DNA of 64,000 nt. Origin: Rhizobium sp. BK650 (GTDB lineage: Bacteria > Pseudomonadota > Alphaproteobacteria > Rhizobiales > Rhizobiaceae). Of the stretch, positions 52,118 through 62,356 are shown in pieces; position 1 is the first letter of the stretch, and each line of letters starts with the position of its first letter. A model generated the notes under the pieces. That model had not been told where the DNA came from. It saw nothing but the letters and a program-made list of their open reading frames with translations, and did not search any database. A program made the position numbers and the translations under genes. The stretch lies in NCBI RefSeq assembly GCF_014195325.1, contig NZ_JACIBK010000001.1, forward strand, positions 248,001 through 312,000, read 5' to 3'.

Positions 52118-53581
52118 TCACGCCACCTCTTCGAACCGCTTCAGTTCGGCGGGCGCGCCGACCGTTTCGAGATAGAAGCGCGTCAACAGGTTCTTGGCCG
52201 TGAGCTGACGGTATTCAGCCGTTGCGCGCCAGTCCGTCAGCGGCTGGAAGTCGGTATCAAAGGCAGGGCGCGCGGCCTCGATAGTCGCTTCGCTCCAAGG
52301 CTTGCCGATCAACTCGGCCTCGACGCTGCGGGCACGCTTCGGTATTGCTGCCATGCCGCCGTAGGCGATGCGGATATCGGTGACACGCTCGGCCTCATCA
52401 AGCACCAGATAGAAGGCGCCGAGCACTGCGGTGATGTCTTCGTCGCGGCGTTTGCTGATCTTGTAGACGGCGAATTTGGCACCTGGGACCGGATAGGGCA
52501 CGAAGACGCTTTCGACGAACTCGCCCGGTTTGCGGTCCTGTTTGCCATAGGCGATGAAATAGTCCTCAAGCGGCAATGTGCGCGCGCCTTCTGTCGAGCG
52601 CAGCGTCAGTTGTGCGCCGAGCGCAATGAGGGGCGGCGGGCTGTCCCCAATCGGCGAGCCGTTGGCGATGTTGCCGCCGATCGTGCCCATGTTGCGTACC
52701 TGCTCGCCGCCGATGCGGGTGATGAGGCGGGAAAAGGCAGGGATCTTCCGGGCGATAGTCTCAAATGCACGGGTATAGGTTACGCCGGCGCCGATGCTGA
52801 TGCCGTATTCGCCCGCGACGATCGACTGAAGCTCTGACAAATGGTTGATGAAGACGACGGGGTTCAGGTGCCGCATCTGTTTGGTTACCCAGAGGCCGAC
52901 ATCGGTGGAGCCGGCAACGATTGTTGCGGTCGGCTCGGCAGCGATAACCTTCGCCAAGGCCTCGACGGAGCGCGGCACGATCAGCCGGCCTTCGTCCGAT
53001 GCGATCGTCAGCGTCTCCGCCTGCATGGCCCAGAGGCGAGCGATGATTTCGGCACGGGTCTTTTCGAGCGGATCGAAGAGCGTGCTCGGACGATGCAGGC
53101 TCACCTGTTCGGCGGCCTTGACGATAGGCTCATAACCGGTGCAGCGACAGAGGTTACCTTGGAGCGCCTTTTCGATTTCGGCGCGATCGGGCTTATCGTT
53201 GGAGAGCCAGAGTCCGTACAGGGACATGACGAAGCCGGGGGTGCAGAAGCCGCATTGCGAACCGTGGCAATCGACCATGGCCTGCTGCACCGGATGCAGC
53301 GTGCCGTCCTTAGCCGCCAGATGTTCTACGGTCACGACATGGGTTGCGTGCAGCGAGCCGATGAAGCGGATGCAGGCATTGACGGATTCATAAAACAGCT
53401 TGCCGTCGATCAGCCGGCCGACCAGCACGGTGCAGGCGCCGCAATCACCCTCGGCACAGCCTTCCTTCGTGCCCGTCAGCCGCCGCTTCAGCCGGAGAAA
53501 ATCGAGAAGAGTCTCCGTCGGCCGGACGTTGCGCAAGGAAACGTCCTCGCCATTGAGGATGAAGCGGATGCTGTCGTTCAT
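52118..53581 (-). CDS. xdhA: Xanthine dehydrogenase small subunit XdhA (2Fe-2S and FAD domains)
   Basis: Electron-transfer subunit, 487 residues. N-terminal plant-type 2Fe-2S domain: CAEGDCGACTVLVG near residue 42. Second 2Fe-2S domain: CGFCTPGFVMSLYGLWLSND near 116 and GNLCRCTGYEPIV near 147. The FAD domain follows from about 195 (TIVAGSTDVGLWVTKQMRHL, then GTIGGNIANGSPIGDSPPPL) to the C-terminus. First gene of xdhABC. It starts 30 bp beyond the stop of the upstream bdhA gene on the same strand, so read-through from bdhA is possible. Confidence 0.95.
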   Translation of the reverse strand: MNDSIRFILNGEDVSLRNVRPTETLLDFLRLKRRLTGTKEGCAEGDCGACTVLVGRLIDGKLFYESVNACIRFIGSLHATHVVTVEHLAAKDGTLHPVQQAMVDCHGSQCGFCTPGFVMSLYGLWLSNDKPDRAEIEKALQGNLCRCTGYEPIVKAAEQVSLHRPSTLFDPLEKTRAEIIARLWAMQAETLTIASDEGRLIVPRSVEALAKVIAAEPTATIVAGSTDVGLWVTKQMRHLNPVVFINHLSELQSIVAGEYGISIGAGVTYTRAFETIARKIPAFSRLITRIGGEQVRNMGTIGGNIANGSPIGDSPPPLIALGAQLTLRSTEGARTLPLEDYFIAYGKQDRKPGEFVESVFVPYPVPGAKFAVYKISKRRDEDITAVLGAFYLVLDEAERVTDIRIAYGGMAAIPKRARSVEAELIGKPWSEATIEAARPAFDTDFQPLTDWRATAEYRQLTAKNLLTRFYLETVGAPAELKRFEEVA

Positions 53582-53610
53582 GATATTCCCGGTTTGTTTT
53601 CTTAAAATGG

Positions 53611-54387
53611 TTATGCCGCCGTCCAGCCCCCGTCAATCGAGATATGCGTACCGGTCACCTGCCGGGCTTCCTCGCTCGCGAGGTAGAGAGCCAGGGCGCC
53701 GATTTCCTCGGCCTTGACGAATTCATGTGTCGGCTGTGCCTTGAGGATGACTTCGGTCTTGACCTGCTCCTCCGTCATGCCACGCGCCTTTGCTGTATCC
53801 GGGATCTGTTTTTCGACCAGCGGGGTGAGTACGTAGCCGGGGCAGATGGCGTTCACCGTAACACCGAATTCGGCAAGCTCGAGGGCGGCCGTCTTCGTCA
53901 GGCCCAATATACCATGTTTTGCCGCTACATAGGCAGATTTGAAGGGCGAGGCGACCAGGCCGTGTGCCGAGGCGATGTTGATGATGCGGCCCCGCTTCTT
54001 TTCCTTCATCAGCGGGATGGCAGCCCGCATCGTATGGAAGGAGCTGGACAGGTTGATGGCGATGATCTGGTCCCATTTCTCGATCGGGAAATCCTCGATC
54101 TTTTCGACATGCTGGATGCCCGCATTGTTGACGAGCACATCGACGGTTCCGAAAGTTCTGCCGGCAGTTTCGATCAGGTCGGCAATCTCGGATGGCTTCG
54201 TCATATCGGCTGGATGATAAATCGCCTTCGCCTTCGAAGACGATTCAAGACGCCGGACTATATCGTTGATTTCTTTGTCATTTCCGAAGCCGTTTATGAC
54301 AACGTTGTCGCCCTTGGACGCAAAGGCACTGGCGATTGCAAGCCCGATGCCGCTGGTGGACCCGGTGACGACGACTGATCTGCTCAT
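53611..54387 (-). CDS. bdhA: D-3-hydroxybutyrate dehydrogenase (SDR family)
   Basis: NAD-dependent short-chain dehydrogenase, 258 residues, interconverting 3-hydroxybutyrate and acetoacetate during polyhydroxybutyrate turnover. Cofactor motif VTGSTSGIGLAIASAFASKG at residue 7, NNAGIQHVEKIEDFPIEKWD near 88, and catalytic Tyr-Lys in YVAAKHGILGLTKTAALELA near 153. The C-terminus (ARQVTGTHISIDGGWTAA) matches hydroxybutyrate dehydrogenases. GGGAGGAAG lies six bases upstream. It precedes xdhA on the same strand by 30 bp. Confidence 0.9.
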   Translation of the reverse strand: MSRSVVVTGSTSGIGLAIASAFASKGDNVVINGFGNDKEINDIVRRLESSSKAKAIYHPADMTKPSEIADLIETAGRTFGTVDVLVNNAGIQHVEKIEDFPIEKWDQIIAINLSSSFHTMRAAIPLMKEKKRGRIINIASAHGLVASPFKSAYVAAKHGILGLTKTAALELAEFGVTVNAICPGYVLTPLVEKQIPDTAKARGMTEEQVKTEVILKAQPTHEFVKAEEIGALALYLASEEARQVTGTHISIDGGWTAA

Positions 54388-54567
54388 GCTTCTTCCTCCC
54401 TGAATCTAAGATGCTGCATTGCAGCGTCAGAGCGAAGTTATGCCCAAAGGCGTCGGGCTGGCAATCGGGAAGTGGCAGAGGGGCGGAGCGCCACTTACGC
54501 CCTTCCAAGCGGGCCGGACCTGCCCTATTGATTTGCCACGACAACAGGATAGCGCGGGAGGAATCGC

Positions 54568-56064
<1,497 letters not shown>

Positions 56065-56193
56065 AAACTCTTTGACTGCAGGAGCCGCAAGGGCGAGCCG
56101 TTCGATGCCGGCGTATCAAGCCCAGCAGTGGAATTTACCGGGCTGCTCCAGCAGATTTGCCAGGTTCCCCATTCATAATTTTTTGATGCGGGC

Positions 56194-56220
56194 TGTCGGT
56201 CAAACGGCTACTCATTCGTC
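56194..56220 (+). promoter_or_regulatory. Probable ECF42-dependent promoter
   Basis: TGTCGG (56194-56199), a 17-bp spacer and CGTC (56217-56220) resemble the TGTCGA / CG(A/T)C promoter pattern reported for ECF42 sigma factors. It lies 22 bp before the YCII gene start codon. This suggests that the downstream sigma factor drives its own operon. Confidence 0.6.
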
Positions 56221-56241
56221 ATTCGGAAAGAGGAGTGACCA

Positions 56242-56616
56242 ATGCTTTATGCAATCCTTTGCTACGCCAATGAGGAAACCGTCTTCGCCTGGACCAAGGA
56301 AGAAGAGGCCACCGTCATGGAGAAGCTCTATGCTGCGATCGAGCCGCTTGCCGCGGCCGGCAAGCTCGGCCCGACCGGCCGGCTGATGCCGACGACGGCC
56401 GCAACGACCGTGCGCAAGGGCAAGGATGAGGCCTTTGTCGTCGACGGTCCATTTGCGGAAACGAAAGAGGCGCTTCTCGGCTTCTATACGGTTGATTTCG
56501 AAACGCTGGATGAGGCGATCGCCTTCTCCAAGGAGCTTTCGGCGGTCAATCCGGGTTCCACTTCTTACGAAATACGGCCGTTCTACACCTTCAGGCCGGG
56601 AGAGATCGCATCATGA
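56242..56616 (+). CDS. YCII/DGPF-domain protein
   Basis: A 124-residue cytoplasmic protein of the YCII-related DGPF family. MLYAILCYANEETVFAWTKE at the start, PTTAATTVRKGKDEAFVVDG near residue 55, the eponymous DGPFAETKE near 74, and EIRPFY at the C-terminus. Members nearly always accompany ECF42-type sigma factors. Its stop overlaps the sigma gene start by four bases (ATGA). Biochemical function is unknown; a role in signal input or as a target of the sigma factor is inferred. Confidence 0.85.
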   Translation: MLYAILCYANEETVFAWTKEEEATVMEKLYAAIEPLAAAGKLGPTGRLMPTTAATTVRKGKDEAFVVDGPFAETKEALLGFYTVDFETLDEAIAFSKELSAVNPGSTSYEIRPFYTFRPGEIAS

Positions 56617-57872
56617 CAGACATTGCCTGGATCGACCTTGCGCTTGCCTCGGCCCGGCCGAAGGCGCTCGGCGCGCTGTTACGCTATTTCCGCAATCTCG
56701 ATATAGCGGAAGAGGCGTTTCAGGAGGCATGCCTGAGGGCGATCCGGACATGGCCGGAAAAGGGGCCGCCGCGCGATCCGACGGCCTGGCTAATCTTCGT
56801 CGGCCGCAATAGCGGCATCGATGCGGTGCGCAAGCGGGCGAAGATCCAGGCGCTGCCGGATGAGGACCAGATTTCGGATAAAGAGGATGCGGAAAGCGAT
56901 ATTGCCGAGCGGCTGGACGATTCCAACTATCGCGACGATATCCTGCGGCTGCTCTTCATCTGCTGTCATCCGGATCTGCCGGCGACCCAACAGATTGCAA
57001 TGGCGCTGCGCATCGTCTCCGGCTTGTCGGTCTCGCAGATCGCGCGTGCCTTCCTCGTCTCTGAAACCGCCATGGAGCAGCGCATTACACGGGCCAAGGC
57101 GCGTGTGGCAAAGGCCGGGGTGCCTTTCGAAACGCCGAGCCCGCAGGAGAGGGCCGAGCGGCTGACGATCGTGAGCACGATGATCTATCTGATCTTCAAC
57201 GAGGGCTACAGCCAGGCCGACCCAGAACAGGAAGCGGCTGCCTTCAGCGACGAGGCGATCCGGCTGGCGCGGCTGATGCTGCATATCTTCCCTGCCGAGC
57301 CGGAACTGATGGGGCTGCTTTCCCTCATGCTCTTACAGATTTCCCGCCGCCAGGCCCGCTTCAGCACCGAAGGCGAGATCGTACTGCTCGAAGATCAGGA
57401 TCGCACGCTCTGGAACCAACCCCTCATCAACGAGGCGCTGGCATTGCTTGACAAGGCACTGCGTCACCGCAGGCCCGGTCCCTATCAGCTGCAGGCAGCG
57501 ATCGCCGCAGTTCATTCGCGCGCAAAACGTGCCGCGGATACCGACTGGGTGGAAATCGATCTGCTCTACCGCGCGCTCGAACGCATCCAGCCTTCGCCTG
57601 TCGTGACGCTCAACCGGGCCGTCGCGGTGTCGAAGCTGAATGGTCCGCAGGAGGCGCTCGATCTCGTCGAGCAGCTTGGTGAGAAGCTCGACGGCTATTT
57701 CTATTACCATGGTCTGCGCGGCCATCTCTTGAAGCAGCTCGGCCAGCTCGGCCAGGCACGCATCGCCTTCGACCGTGCTATCGCGCTTGCCCACTCGGCG
57801 GCCGAGGCGGCTCATATCCGCCGTGAGATCGACAAGATGCAGGAAGAAGCGGCGCAGCCGGCGGTAAAATAA
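56613..57872 (+). CDS. ECF sigma factor of the ECF42 group with C-terminal extension
   Basis: A 419-residue RNA polymerase sigma factor. Sigma region 2 is at about 10-80 (LDIAEEAFQEACLRAIRTWP, then TAWLIFVGRNSGIDAVRKRA), region 4 at 110-170 (MALRIVSGLSVSQIARAFLV, then ETAMEQRITRAKARV). The remaining 240 residues are a helical, TPR-like extension (MIYLIFNEGYSQADPEQEAA, then TLNRAVAVSKLNGPQEALDL) that marks the ECF42 group and is thought to control activity, with no anti-sigma gene present. It is co-translated with the YCII gene. Confidence 0.9.
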   Translation: MTDIAWIDLALASARPKALGALLRYFRNLDIAEEAFQEACLRAIRTWPEKGPPRDPTAWLIFVGRNSGIDAVRKRAKIQALPDEDQISDKEDAESDIAERLDDSNYRDDILRLLFICCHPDLPATQQIAMALRIVSGLSVSQIARAFLVSETAMEQRITRAKARVAKAGVPFETPSPQERAERLTIVSTMIYLIFNEGYSQADPEQEAAAFSDEAIRLARLMLHIFPAEPELMGLLSLMLLQISRRQARFSTEGEIVLLEDQDRTLWNQPLINEALALLDKALRHRRPGPYQLQAAIAAVHSRAKRAADTDWVEIDLLYRALERIQPSPVVTLNRAVAVSKLNGPQEALDLVEQLGEKLDGYFYYHGLRGHLLKQLGQLGQARIAFDRAIALAHSAAEAAHIRREIDKMQEEAAQPAVK

Positions 57873-58051
57873 GCTGTACCTTCATAGGATGCAGCCCGCG
57901 GCTTTCGGGATGGGCATGAAAATCATCGATCCGTGGCGGGCATCGGCCGGACGCGGCTATCAACTTTATCGAACGATCCGTTCCAGAATTTCTGTTTGCT
58001 CTTCGCCCGCCGCATCCTTATCTCCGGATTGAATTCAACAGGATCGTGACG

Positions 58052-59113
58052 ATGGAACTGGGCCTTTATACATTCGCCGACGTCAATCCCAATCCGTCCC
58101 GCAGCAGGGGCGTAGAAGCGGCCGAGCGGATCAGACATCTGATCGAGGAGATCGAGCTTGCCGATCAGGTCGGGCTCGACGTTTTCGGGCTCGGCGAACA
58201 TCACCGGCCCGACTACGTGGCCTCGGCGCCAGTGGTGGCACTTGCAGCCGCTGCGGTAAAGACGAAGAACATTAGACTCAGCAGCGCCGTCACCGTCCTC
58301 TCCTCCGACGATCCGGTGCGGGTATTTCAGCAATTTGCGACACTCGACCTGATCTCCAACGGCCGCGCCGAGATCATGGCCGGGCGCGGTTCCTTCATCG
58401 AGTCCTTCCCGCTCTTTGGCTACAATCTCGAAGACTACGACCAGCTCTTCGAGGAGAAGCTCGATCTCCTCCTGGCTCTGCGTGACAGCGAGGTTGTCGA
58501 CTGGAAGGGCGAGATGCGTGCACCGATCAATGGGCGCGGCGTCTATCCGCGGCCGCTGCAGGATCCGCTGCCGCTGTGGATTGCAGTCGGCGGTACGCCG
58601 CAGTCCGCGGCGCGCGCCGGTGCGCTCGGCCTGCCGGTGGCGCTTGCCATCATTGGCGGCGAATATCCGCGCTTTGCGCCGCTGTTCGATCTCTATCGGG
58701 AAGCCGCCCGCCGGGCAGGGCAGGATGCGGCAAAGCTGAAGACCAGCATCAATGTGCATGGCTTCATTGCCGATACGACCGAGGCCGCAGCTGATCAGTT
58801 CTATGGCCCGCAGGCTGAAGTGATGAACCGCATCGGTCGCGAGCGCGGCTGGGGTCCGACGAGCCGGGCGCATTTCGACACGTCACGCGGCCCGACCGGC
58901 AATCTCTTCCTGGGCGATCCCGAACTCGTGGCCGAGAAGATCATCGCCGCTCATAAGGTTTTCCGCAACGACCGTTTCCTGCTGCAGATGGCGATCGGGC
59001 AGATGCCGCATGATCAGGTCATGCGCGGCATCGAACTCTACGGTACAAAAGTGGCGCCGATCGTCAGAAAGGCATTGACTGGGGCTGCCGAAGGCGCGAA
59101 AGCCACCGCTTGA
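58052..59113 (+). CDS. LLM-class flavin-dependent oxidoreductase
   Basis: Luciferase-like monooxygenase, 353 residues from the ATG at 58052 (AGGA eight bases upstream; GTG at 58046 is possible). [20 protein letters not shown] at the N-terminus, [20 protein letters not shown] near residue 46, [20 protein letters not shown] near 75, [20 protein letters not shown] near 105, and [20 protein letters not shown] near 172. A flavin (FMN or F420-like) is expected; the substrate is not readable. It is followed by the aminopeptidase gene after 39 bp on the same strand. Confidence 0.85.
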   Translation: MELGLYTFADVNPNPSRSRGVEAAERIRHLIEEIELADQVGLDVFGLGEHHRPDYVASAPVVALAAAAVKTKNIRLSSAVTVLSSDDPVRVFQQFATLDLISNGRAEIMAGRGSFIESFPLFGYNLEDYDQLFEEKLDLLLALRDSEVVDWKGEMRAPINGRGVYPRPLQDPLPLWIAVGGTPQSAARAGALGLPVALAIIGGEYPRFAPLFDLYREAARRAGQDAAKLKTSINVHGFIADTTEAAADQFYGPQAEVMNRIGRERGWGPTSRAHFDTSRGPTGNLFLGDPELVAEKIIAAHKVFRNDRFLLQMAIGQMPHDQVMRGIELYGTKVAPIVRKALTGAAEGAKATA

Positions 59114-59152
59114 CGAAGAGCCTGTCGCTCTCGGCAAAGCCGGAACGTGTCC

Positions 59153-59902
59153 ATGGTTATCGAGAACGACGAAGAACTTTCCAAGCTCAAGGAGATCGGC
59201 CGTATCTGCGCCAACGCCATCCAGGTCATGGCAGCGGCGATGGAGCCGGGTATGACGACGCTCGAACTCGATCAGATCGGCCGCAAGGTTCTGGAAGATG
59301 CCGGCGCACGTTCGGCACCTGAATTCTGCTACCAGTTTCCGGGCGCGACCTGTATCAGCGTCAACGAGGAAATCGCTCACGGCATTCCCGGCCCGCGCGT
59401 CATTCGTCCGGGTGATCTCGTCAATATCGACGTTTCGGCGGAAAAAGACGGTTTCTTTGCCGATACCGGCGCTTCTTTCGCCGTGCCGCCGGTCAAATCC
59501 CGCATCGAGAAGCTTTGTCGCGACGGCAAGCGCGCGCTATGGGTAGGTCTCAACCAGATCAAGGCCGGCGAACCGCTGGCAAAGATCGGCAATGCCGTGG
59601 GCGCTTTCGCCCAGAAGAACCGCTATACACTCGTTGCCAATCTCGCCAGCCACGGCGTCGGCCGCTCGCTGCACGAGGAGCCGGCGGAGCTTTCCACCTG
59701 GCCGGATCCGTCCGAACGGCGCGTGATGACGGAAGGCCTTGTCTTTACCGTCGAACCGTTCCTGTCGCTCGGCGCCACATGGGCCGAAGGAGGCGATGAC
59801 GCCTGGACGCTCTATGCCGATCCCAGGGCCCCGACGGTGCAGTACGAACACACGGTCGTTGCAACCCGCAACGGGCCGATTATTCTGACATTGGCGGCTT
59901 GA
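59153..59902 (+). CDS. map: Type I methionine aminopeptidase (additional copy)
   Basis: A 249-residue metallopeptidase of the M24 family removing N-terminal methionine. The five metal ligands are visible: two Asp in NIDVSAEKDGFFADTG near residues 94-105, His in LASHGVGRSLHEEP near 170, Glu in GLVFTVEPFLSLGA near 202 and Glu in VQYEHTVV near 232. The ATG at 59153 (MVIENDEELSKLKEIGRICA) follows CCGGAACG; GTG at 59147 is possible. It lacks the zinc-finger N-terminal extension. Its position away from ribosomal genes suggests a second, possibly specialised copy. Confidence 0.88.
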   Translation: MVIENDEELSKLKEIGRICANAIQVMAAAMEPGMTTLELDQIGRKVLEDAGARSAPEFCYQFPGATCISVNEEIAHGIPGPRVIRPGDLVNIDVSAEKDGFFADTGASFAVPPVKSRIEKLCRDGKRALWVGLNQIKAGEPLAKIGNAVGAFAQKNRYTLVANLASHGVGRSLHEEPAELSTWPDPSERRVMTEGLVFTVEPFLSLGATWAEGGDDAWTLYADPRAPTVQYEHTVVATRNGPIILTLAA

Positions 59903-59930
59903 GGGCTCCGTCCCGCAGTCGGAGGTCGAT

Positions 59931-60413
59931 ATGGCTGTTGCCTTCACCAAGGAAGAAAGTGCCGAAACGGCAGCGGAAACGCTGCTGCCGGACCGCGCGA
60001 TTTCGCCTCATCCTAATCTCGTGACCGAAGCGGGGTTGAAGGCGCTGGAACTGCAGGTGCAGGAAGCGCGCCAGGCCTATGAGGCCGCGAGCGCGATCGA
60101 AGATATCAACGAACGGCGGCGGCAGCAGGCAAATCCGTTGCGCGATCTGCGTTATTTCGTTGAACGCGTCCGCACGGCACAGGTCGTTCCCGATCCGGTG
60201 TCCAAGAATACCGTTGCCTTCGGAAGCACTGTCACCTTCAGCCGTGACGATGGGCGCGTGCAGACATATCGCATTGTCGGCGAGGATGAGGCCGATCCGA
60301 AGGCTGGATCGATTTCCTATGTCGCGCCGGTCGCCCGCATTCTGATTGGCAAAGCAGTCGGCGATGTCGTTGCGGTCGGCGATCAGGAACTCGAAATCAC
60401 CGAGATTTCCTGA
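59931..60413 (+). CDS. GreA/GreB-family transcription elongation factor
   Basis: A 160-residue protein with a short coiled-coil N-terminus (residues 35-85, GLKALELQVQEARQAYEAAS) and a C-terminal FKBP-like Gre domain (SKNTVAFGSTVTFSRDDGRV, then DPKAGSISYVAPVARILIGK). It would bind RNA polymerase in the secondary channel. The N-terminal coil is shorter than in GreA and lacks an obvious acidic tip, so cleavage-stimulating activity is uncertain; it may act as a Gre-fold regulator. GGAGG lies six bases before the ATG. It probably shares a transcript with map, 28 bp upstream. Confidence 0.82.
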   Translation: MAVAFTKEESAETAAETLLPDRAISPHPNLVTEAGLKALELQVQEARQAYEAASAIEDINERRRQQANPLRDLRYFVERVRTAQVVPDPVSKNTVAFGSTVTFSRDDGRVQTYRIVGEDEADPKAGSISYVAPVARILIGKAVGDVVAVGDQELEITEIS

Positions 60414-60465
60414 GCGCCGCGCGTTTCCGGCGTAGCGCGCCATTCATTGCTGTTGAAAGGATCGG

Positions 60466-60864
60466 TCAGGCAGCCTGAGGAAGGCGCGCAATGACCTTGA
60501 TCTCGAAATCAAAGCCGGCCAGCCAGTTGACACCGACTGCCGTCCAGTTCGGATAAGGCGCTTCGCCGATCTCCTTGAAGCGAATATCCGAGATCACAGG
60601 CCATTGCGCGGCAGGGTCGGTGTGGAAGGACGTGACGTCGACGACGTCGTCAAAGGTGGCGCCGGCTGCCTTCAGCACGGCTTTCAGATTGTCGAAGGCA
60701 AGTTGCACCTGCTTCGCGAAATCGGGTTCGGGCGAGCCGTCTTCACGGCTGCCGACCTGGCCGGAGACGAAGAGAAGGTCTCCGGAGCGAATTGCCGCCG
60801 AATAGCGGTTGATCTCATAGAGAGCCTGCCTGCCGGCGGGAAAGATTGCTTCGCGTTTGGTCAT
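60466..60864 (-). CDS. RidA-family (YjgF) enamine/imine deaminase
   Basis: A 132-residue RidA-like protein from the ATG at 60864 (AGGAG seven bases upstream). Family segments: SAAIRSGDLLFVSGQVGSRE near residue 22, FDDVVDVTSFHTD near 80, and PNWTAVGVNWLAGFDFEIKV near 108. The residue equivalent to the catalytic Arg of RidA does not appear where expected (WTAVGVNWL), so it may belong to an Rid subgroup without imine deaminase activity. It is divergent from a TetR gene, with three operator-like palindromes between, so it is the probable target of that repressor. Confidence 0.82.
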   Translation of the reverse strand: MTKREAIFPAGRQALYEINRYSAAIRSGDLLFVSGQVGSREDGSPEPDFAKQVQLAFDNLKAVLKAAGATFDDVVDVTSFHTDPAAQWPVISDIRFKEIGEAPYPNWTAVGVNWLAGFDFEIKVIARLPQAA

Positions 60865-60969
60865 GCTTTTCTCCTGTTTAGGCAAAGGAATGCCTTTCGC
60901 CGGGCATGTGATCGTCGATGGCGATGAGGCATTTGCGGGTATGGGCCAAGCCATTGCGGACCAATTGAT

Positions 60970-60982
60970 ATACGCCCCGTAT
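60970..60982. promoter_or_regulatory. TetR operator-like site 1
   Basis: ATACGCCCCGTAT, a perfect ATACG-N3-CGTAT palindrome between ridA and tetR. First of three sites with this pattern; centre at 60976. Confidence 0.7.
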
Positions 60983-60998
60983 GTGGATATAATCAGAG

Positions 60999-61011
60999 AT
61001 ACGACGCGTAT
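60999..61011. promoter_or_regulatory. TetR operator-like site 2
   Basis: ATACGACGCGTAT, the second perfect ATACG-N3-CGTAT palindrome; centre at 61005, 29 bp from site 1. Confidence 0.72.
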
Positions 61012-61014
61012 GTC

Positions 61015-61041
61015 AATACACATACGGTCCGTATGTGTATT
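61015..61041. promoter_or_regulatory. TetR operator-like site 3 (27-bp perfect palindrome)
   Basis: The third ATACG-N3-CGTAT core (61022-61034) lies inside a longer perfect palindrome with 13-base arms (left arm AATACACATACGG) around a central T. Its centre is 61028, 23 bp from site 2, and it ends 13 bases before the TetR start codon. This is probably the highest-affinity site and should allow autorepression. Confidence 0.8.
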
Positions 61042-61054
61042 TTGGGAGATCGTG

Positions 61055-61645
61055 ATGTCTGCAAAGACCCGGGCGCAGATGATGGAGGAGACGAGGGCGA
61101 AGCTCATCCAGGCGGGCCGGAAAGCATTCGCAACCAAGGGCTACGCTGCTGCTTCCATGGATGACCTGACCGCCGATGTGGGGCTGACACGCGGGGCACT
61201 CTACCACAATTTTGGTGACAAGAAGGGTTTGCTGCAGGCCGTGATCGACCAGATCGACGGCGAGATGGGGGAGCGGTTGCGCATCGAGCGCGACCGGGCG
61301 AAGACGGCTTGGCTTGGGCTTCTTGCGGAATATACCGCCTATATCGAAATGGCTCTGGAGCCGGAAATCCAGCGCATCATGCTGCTCGACGGGCCGGCGG
61401 TGCTTGGCGATCCTTCCCAATGGCCAAGCCAGAATGCCTGCCTTCATACGACAACCCAGACAATTCAGGCGCTGATCGACGAAGGCACCGTCAAGCCCGT
61501 CGATGCCGAAGCTGCCGCGCGCTTGCTCAACGGAGCGTCGTTGAGCGCCGCGCTCTGGATTGCTGCCGCGGATGACCCGCACAGCCTTCTGGAACAAGTT
61601 ATCGAGGCATTCCGCAGTCTTGCTGCCGGTCTGCTCAAGGCTTGA
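61055..61645 (+). CDS. TetR-family transcriptional regulator
   Basis: A 196-residue repressor. The N-terminal helix-turn-helix (MMEETRAKLIQAGRKAFATK, then MDDLTADVGLTRGALYHNFG) is typical TetR; the ligand domain follows (FGDKKGLLQAVIDQIDGEMG, then ALEPEIQRIMLLDGPAVLGD). The start is the ATG at 61055 after GGGAGAT; an upstream frame to 60857 crosses the operators and is rejected. It is divergent from the RidA-family gene and probably controls it and itself. Confidence 0.88.
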   Translation: MSAKTRAQMMEETRAKLIQAGRKAFATKGYAAASMDDLTADVGLTRGALYHNFGDKKGLLQAVIDQIDGEMGERLRIERDRAKTAWLGLLAEYTAYIEMALEPEIQRIMLLDGPAVLGDPSQWPSQNACLHTTTQTIQALIDEGTVKPVDAEAAARLLNGASLSAALWIAAADDPHSLLEQVIEAFRSLAAGLLKA

Positions 61646-61689
61646 CATGAAGGATGGCGACGGTTTGGGCCGCCATCCGCCTTCGCAAT

Positions 61690-62310
61690 TTAATCCCGCT
61701 GCGGTTCGGTCTTGCCGCCCTGCAGGATTTCCATCGCCGCACGCTCCAAAATACCGGAAATCCTGGCGGCTTCGCTCGCGGACCAGGGGTGGCGCATGCG
61801 CAGTGCCGAACGCAGCAACTGGCGAGCGGCATGGACGTTGCTGTGGTCACGGCCGAATTCATCGTCTTCATGGTCAGGACGCCGGTGGCCATGGCCACCA
61901 CGGCTCCCGCCGCCGCCTTGGTGCTGCTCCGGATCGAACATGCGGTTAACGAAGGCCATGCCTTCGGCAATGCGCTCCAGCTTGGCAAGCGTCTGGTCGA
62001 TCATGTCGCGGTTTTCTTCCACCTTCTGGCGACCGGCTTCGGTGATCTTGTAGAGCTTCTTTGCCCCGTCGTTTTCCACTTCCGCCAGTCCGGTTTCTTC
62101 CAGATAGGTCAGTGCCGGATAGATGACGCCCGGACTCGGGACGTAAAAGCCGCCGGAGCGCTCCTCCAGCGTCTTGATCAGTTCATAACCGTGGCTGGGA
62201 CGCTCCTCCAACAGTGCCAGCAGGATCGTCTGCAACTCGCCGGCTGAAAACCTGCGGCCCATTCCCATGCGCATCGCTTCGCCGACGAAGCCACCTCGAA
62301 AACCTCTCAT
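61690..62310 (-). CDS. PadR-family transcriptional regulator
   Basis: A 206-residue regulator from the ATG at 62310 (AAAGGAGTT seven bases upstream). The winged helix-turn-helix is at residues 20-100 (RRFSAGELQTILLALLEERP, SHGYELIKTLEERSGGFYVP, SPGVIYPALTYLEETGLAEV). A glycine/histidine-rich linker (QHQGGGGSRGGHGHRRPDHE) at about residues 134-152 precedes a C-terminal helix bundle. This linker could bind metal, which is speculative. It is divergent from the MFS transporter gene, its likely target. Confidence 0.87.
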   Translation of the reverse strand: MRGFRGGFVGEAMRMGMGRRFSAGELQTILLALLEERPSHGYELIKTLEERSGGFYVPSPGVIYPALTYLEETGLAEVENDGAKKLYKITEAGRQKVEENRDMIDQTLAKLERIAEGMAFVNRMFDPEQHQGGGGSRGGHGHRRPDHEDDEFGRDHSNVHAARQLLRSALRMRHPWSASEAARISGILERAAMEILQGGKTEPQRD

Positions 62311-62356
62311 GACGAACTCCTTTGTTTCCGATGTATCGTTCACTATGTCGTAAAAT

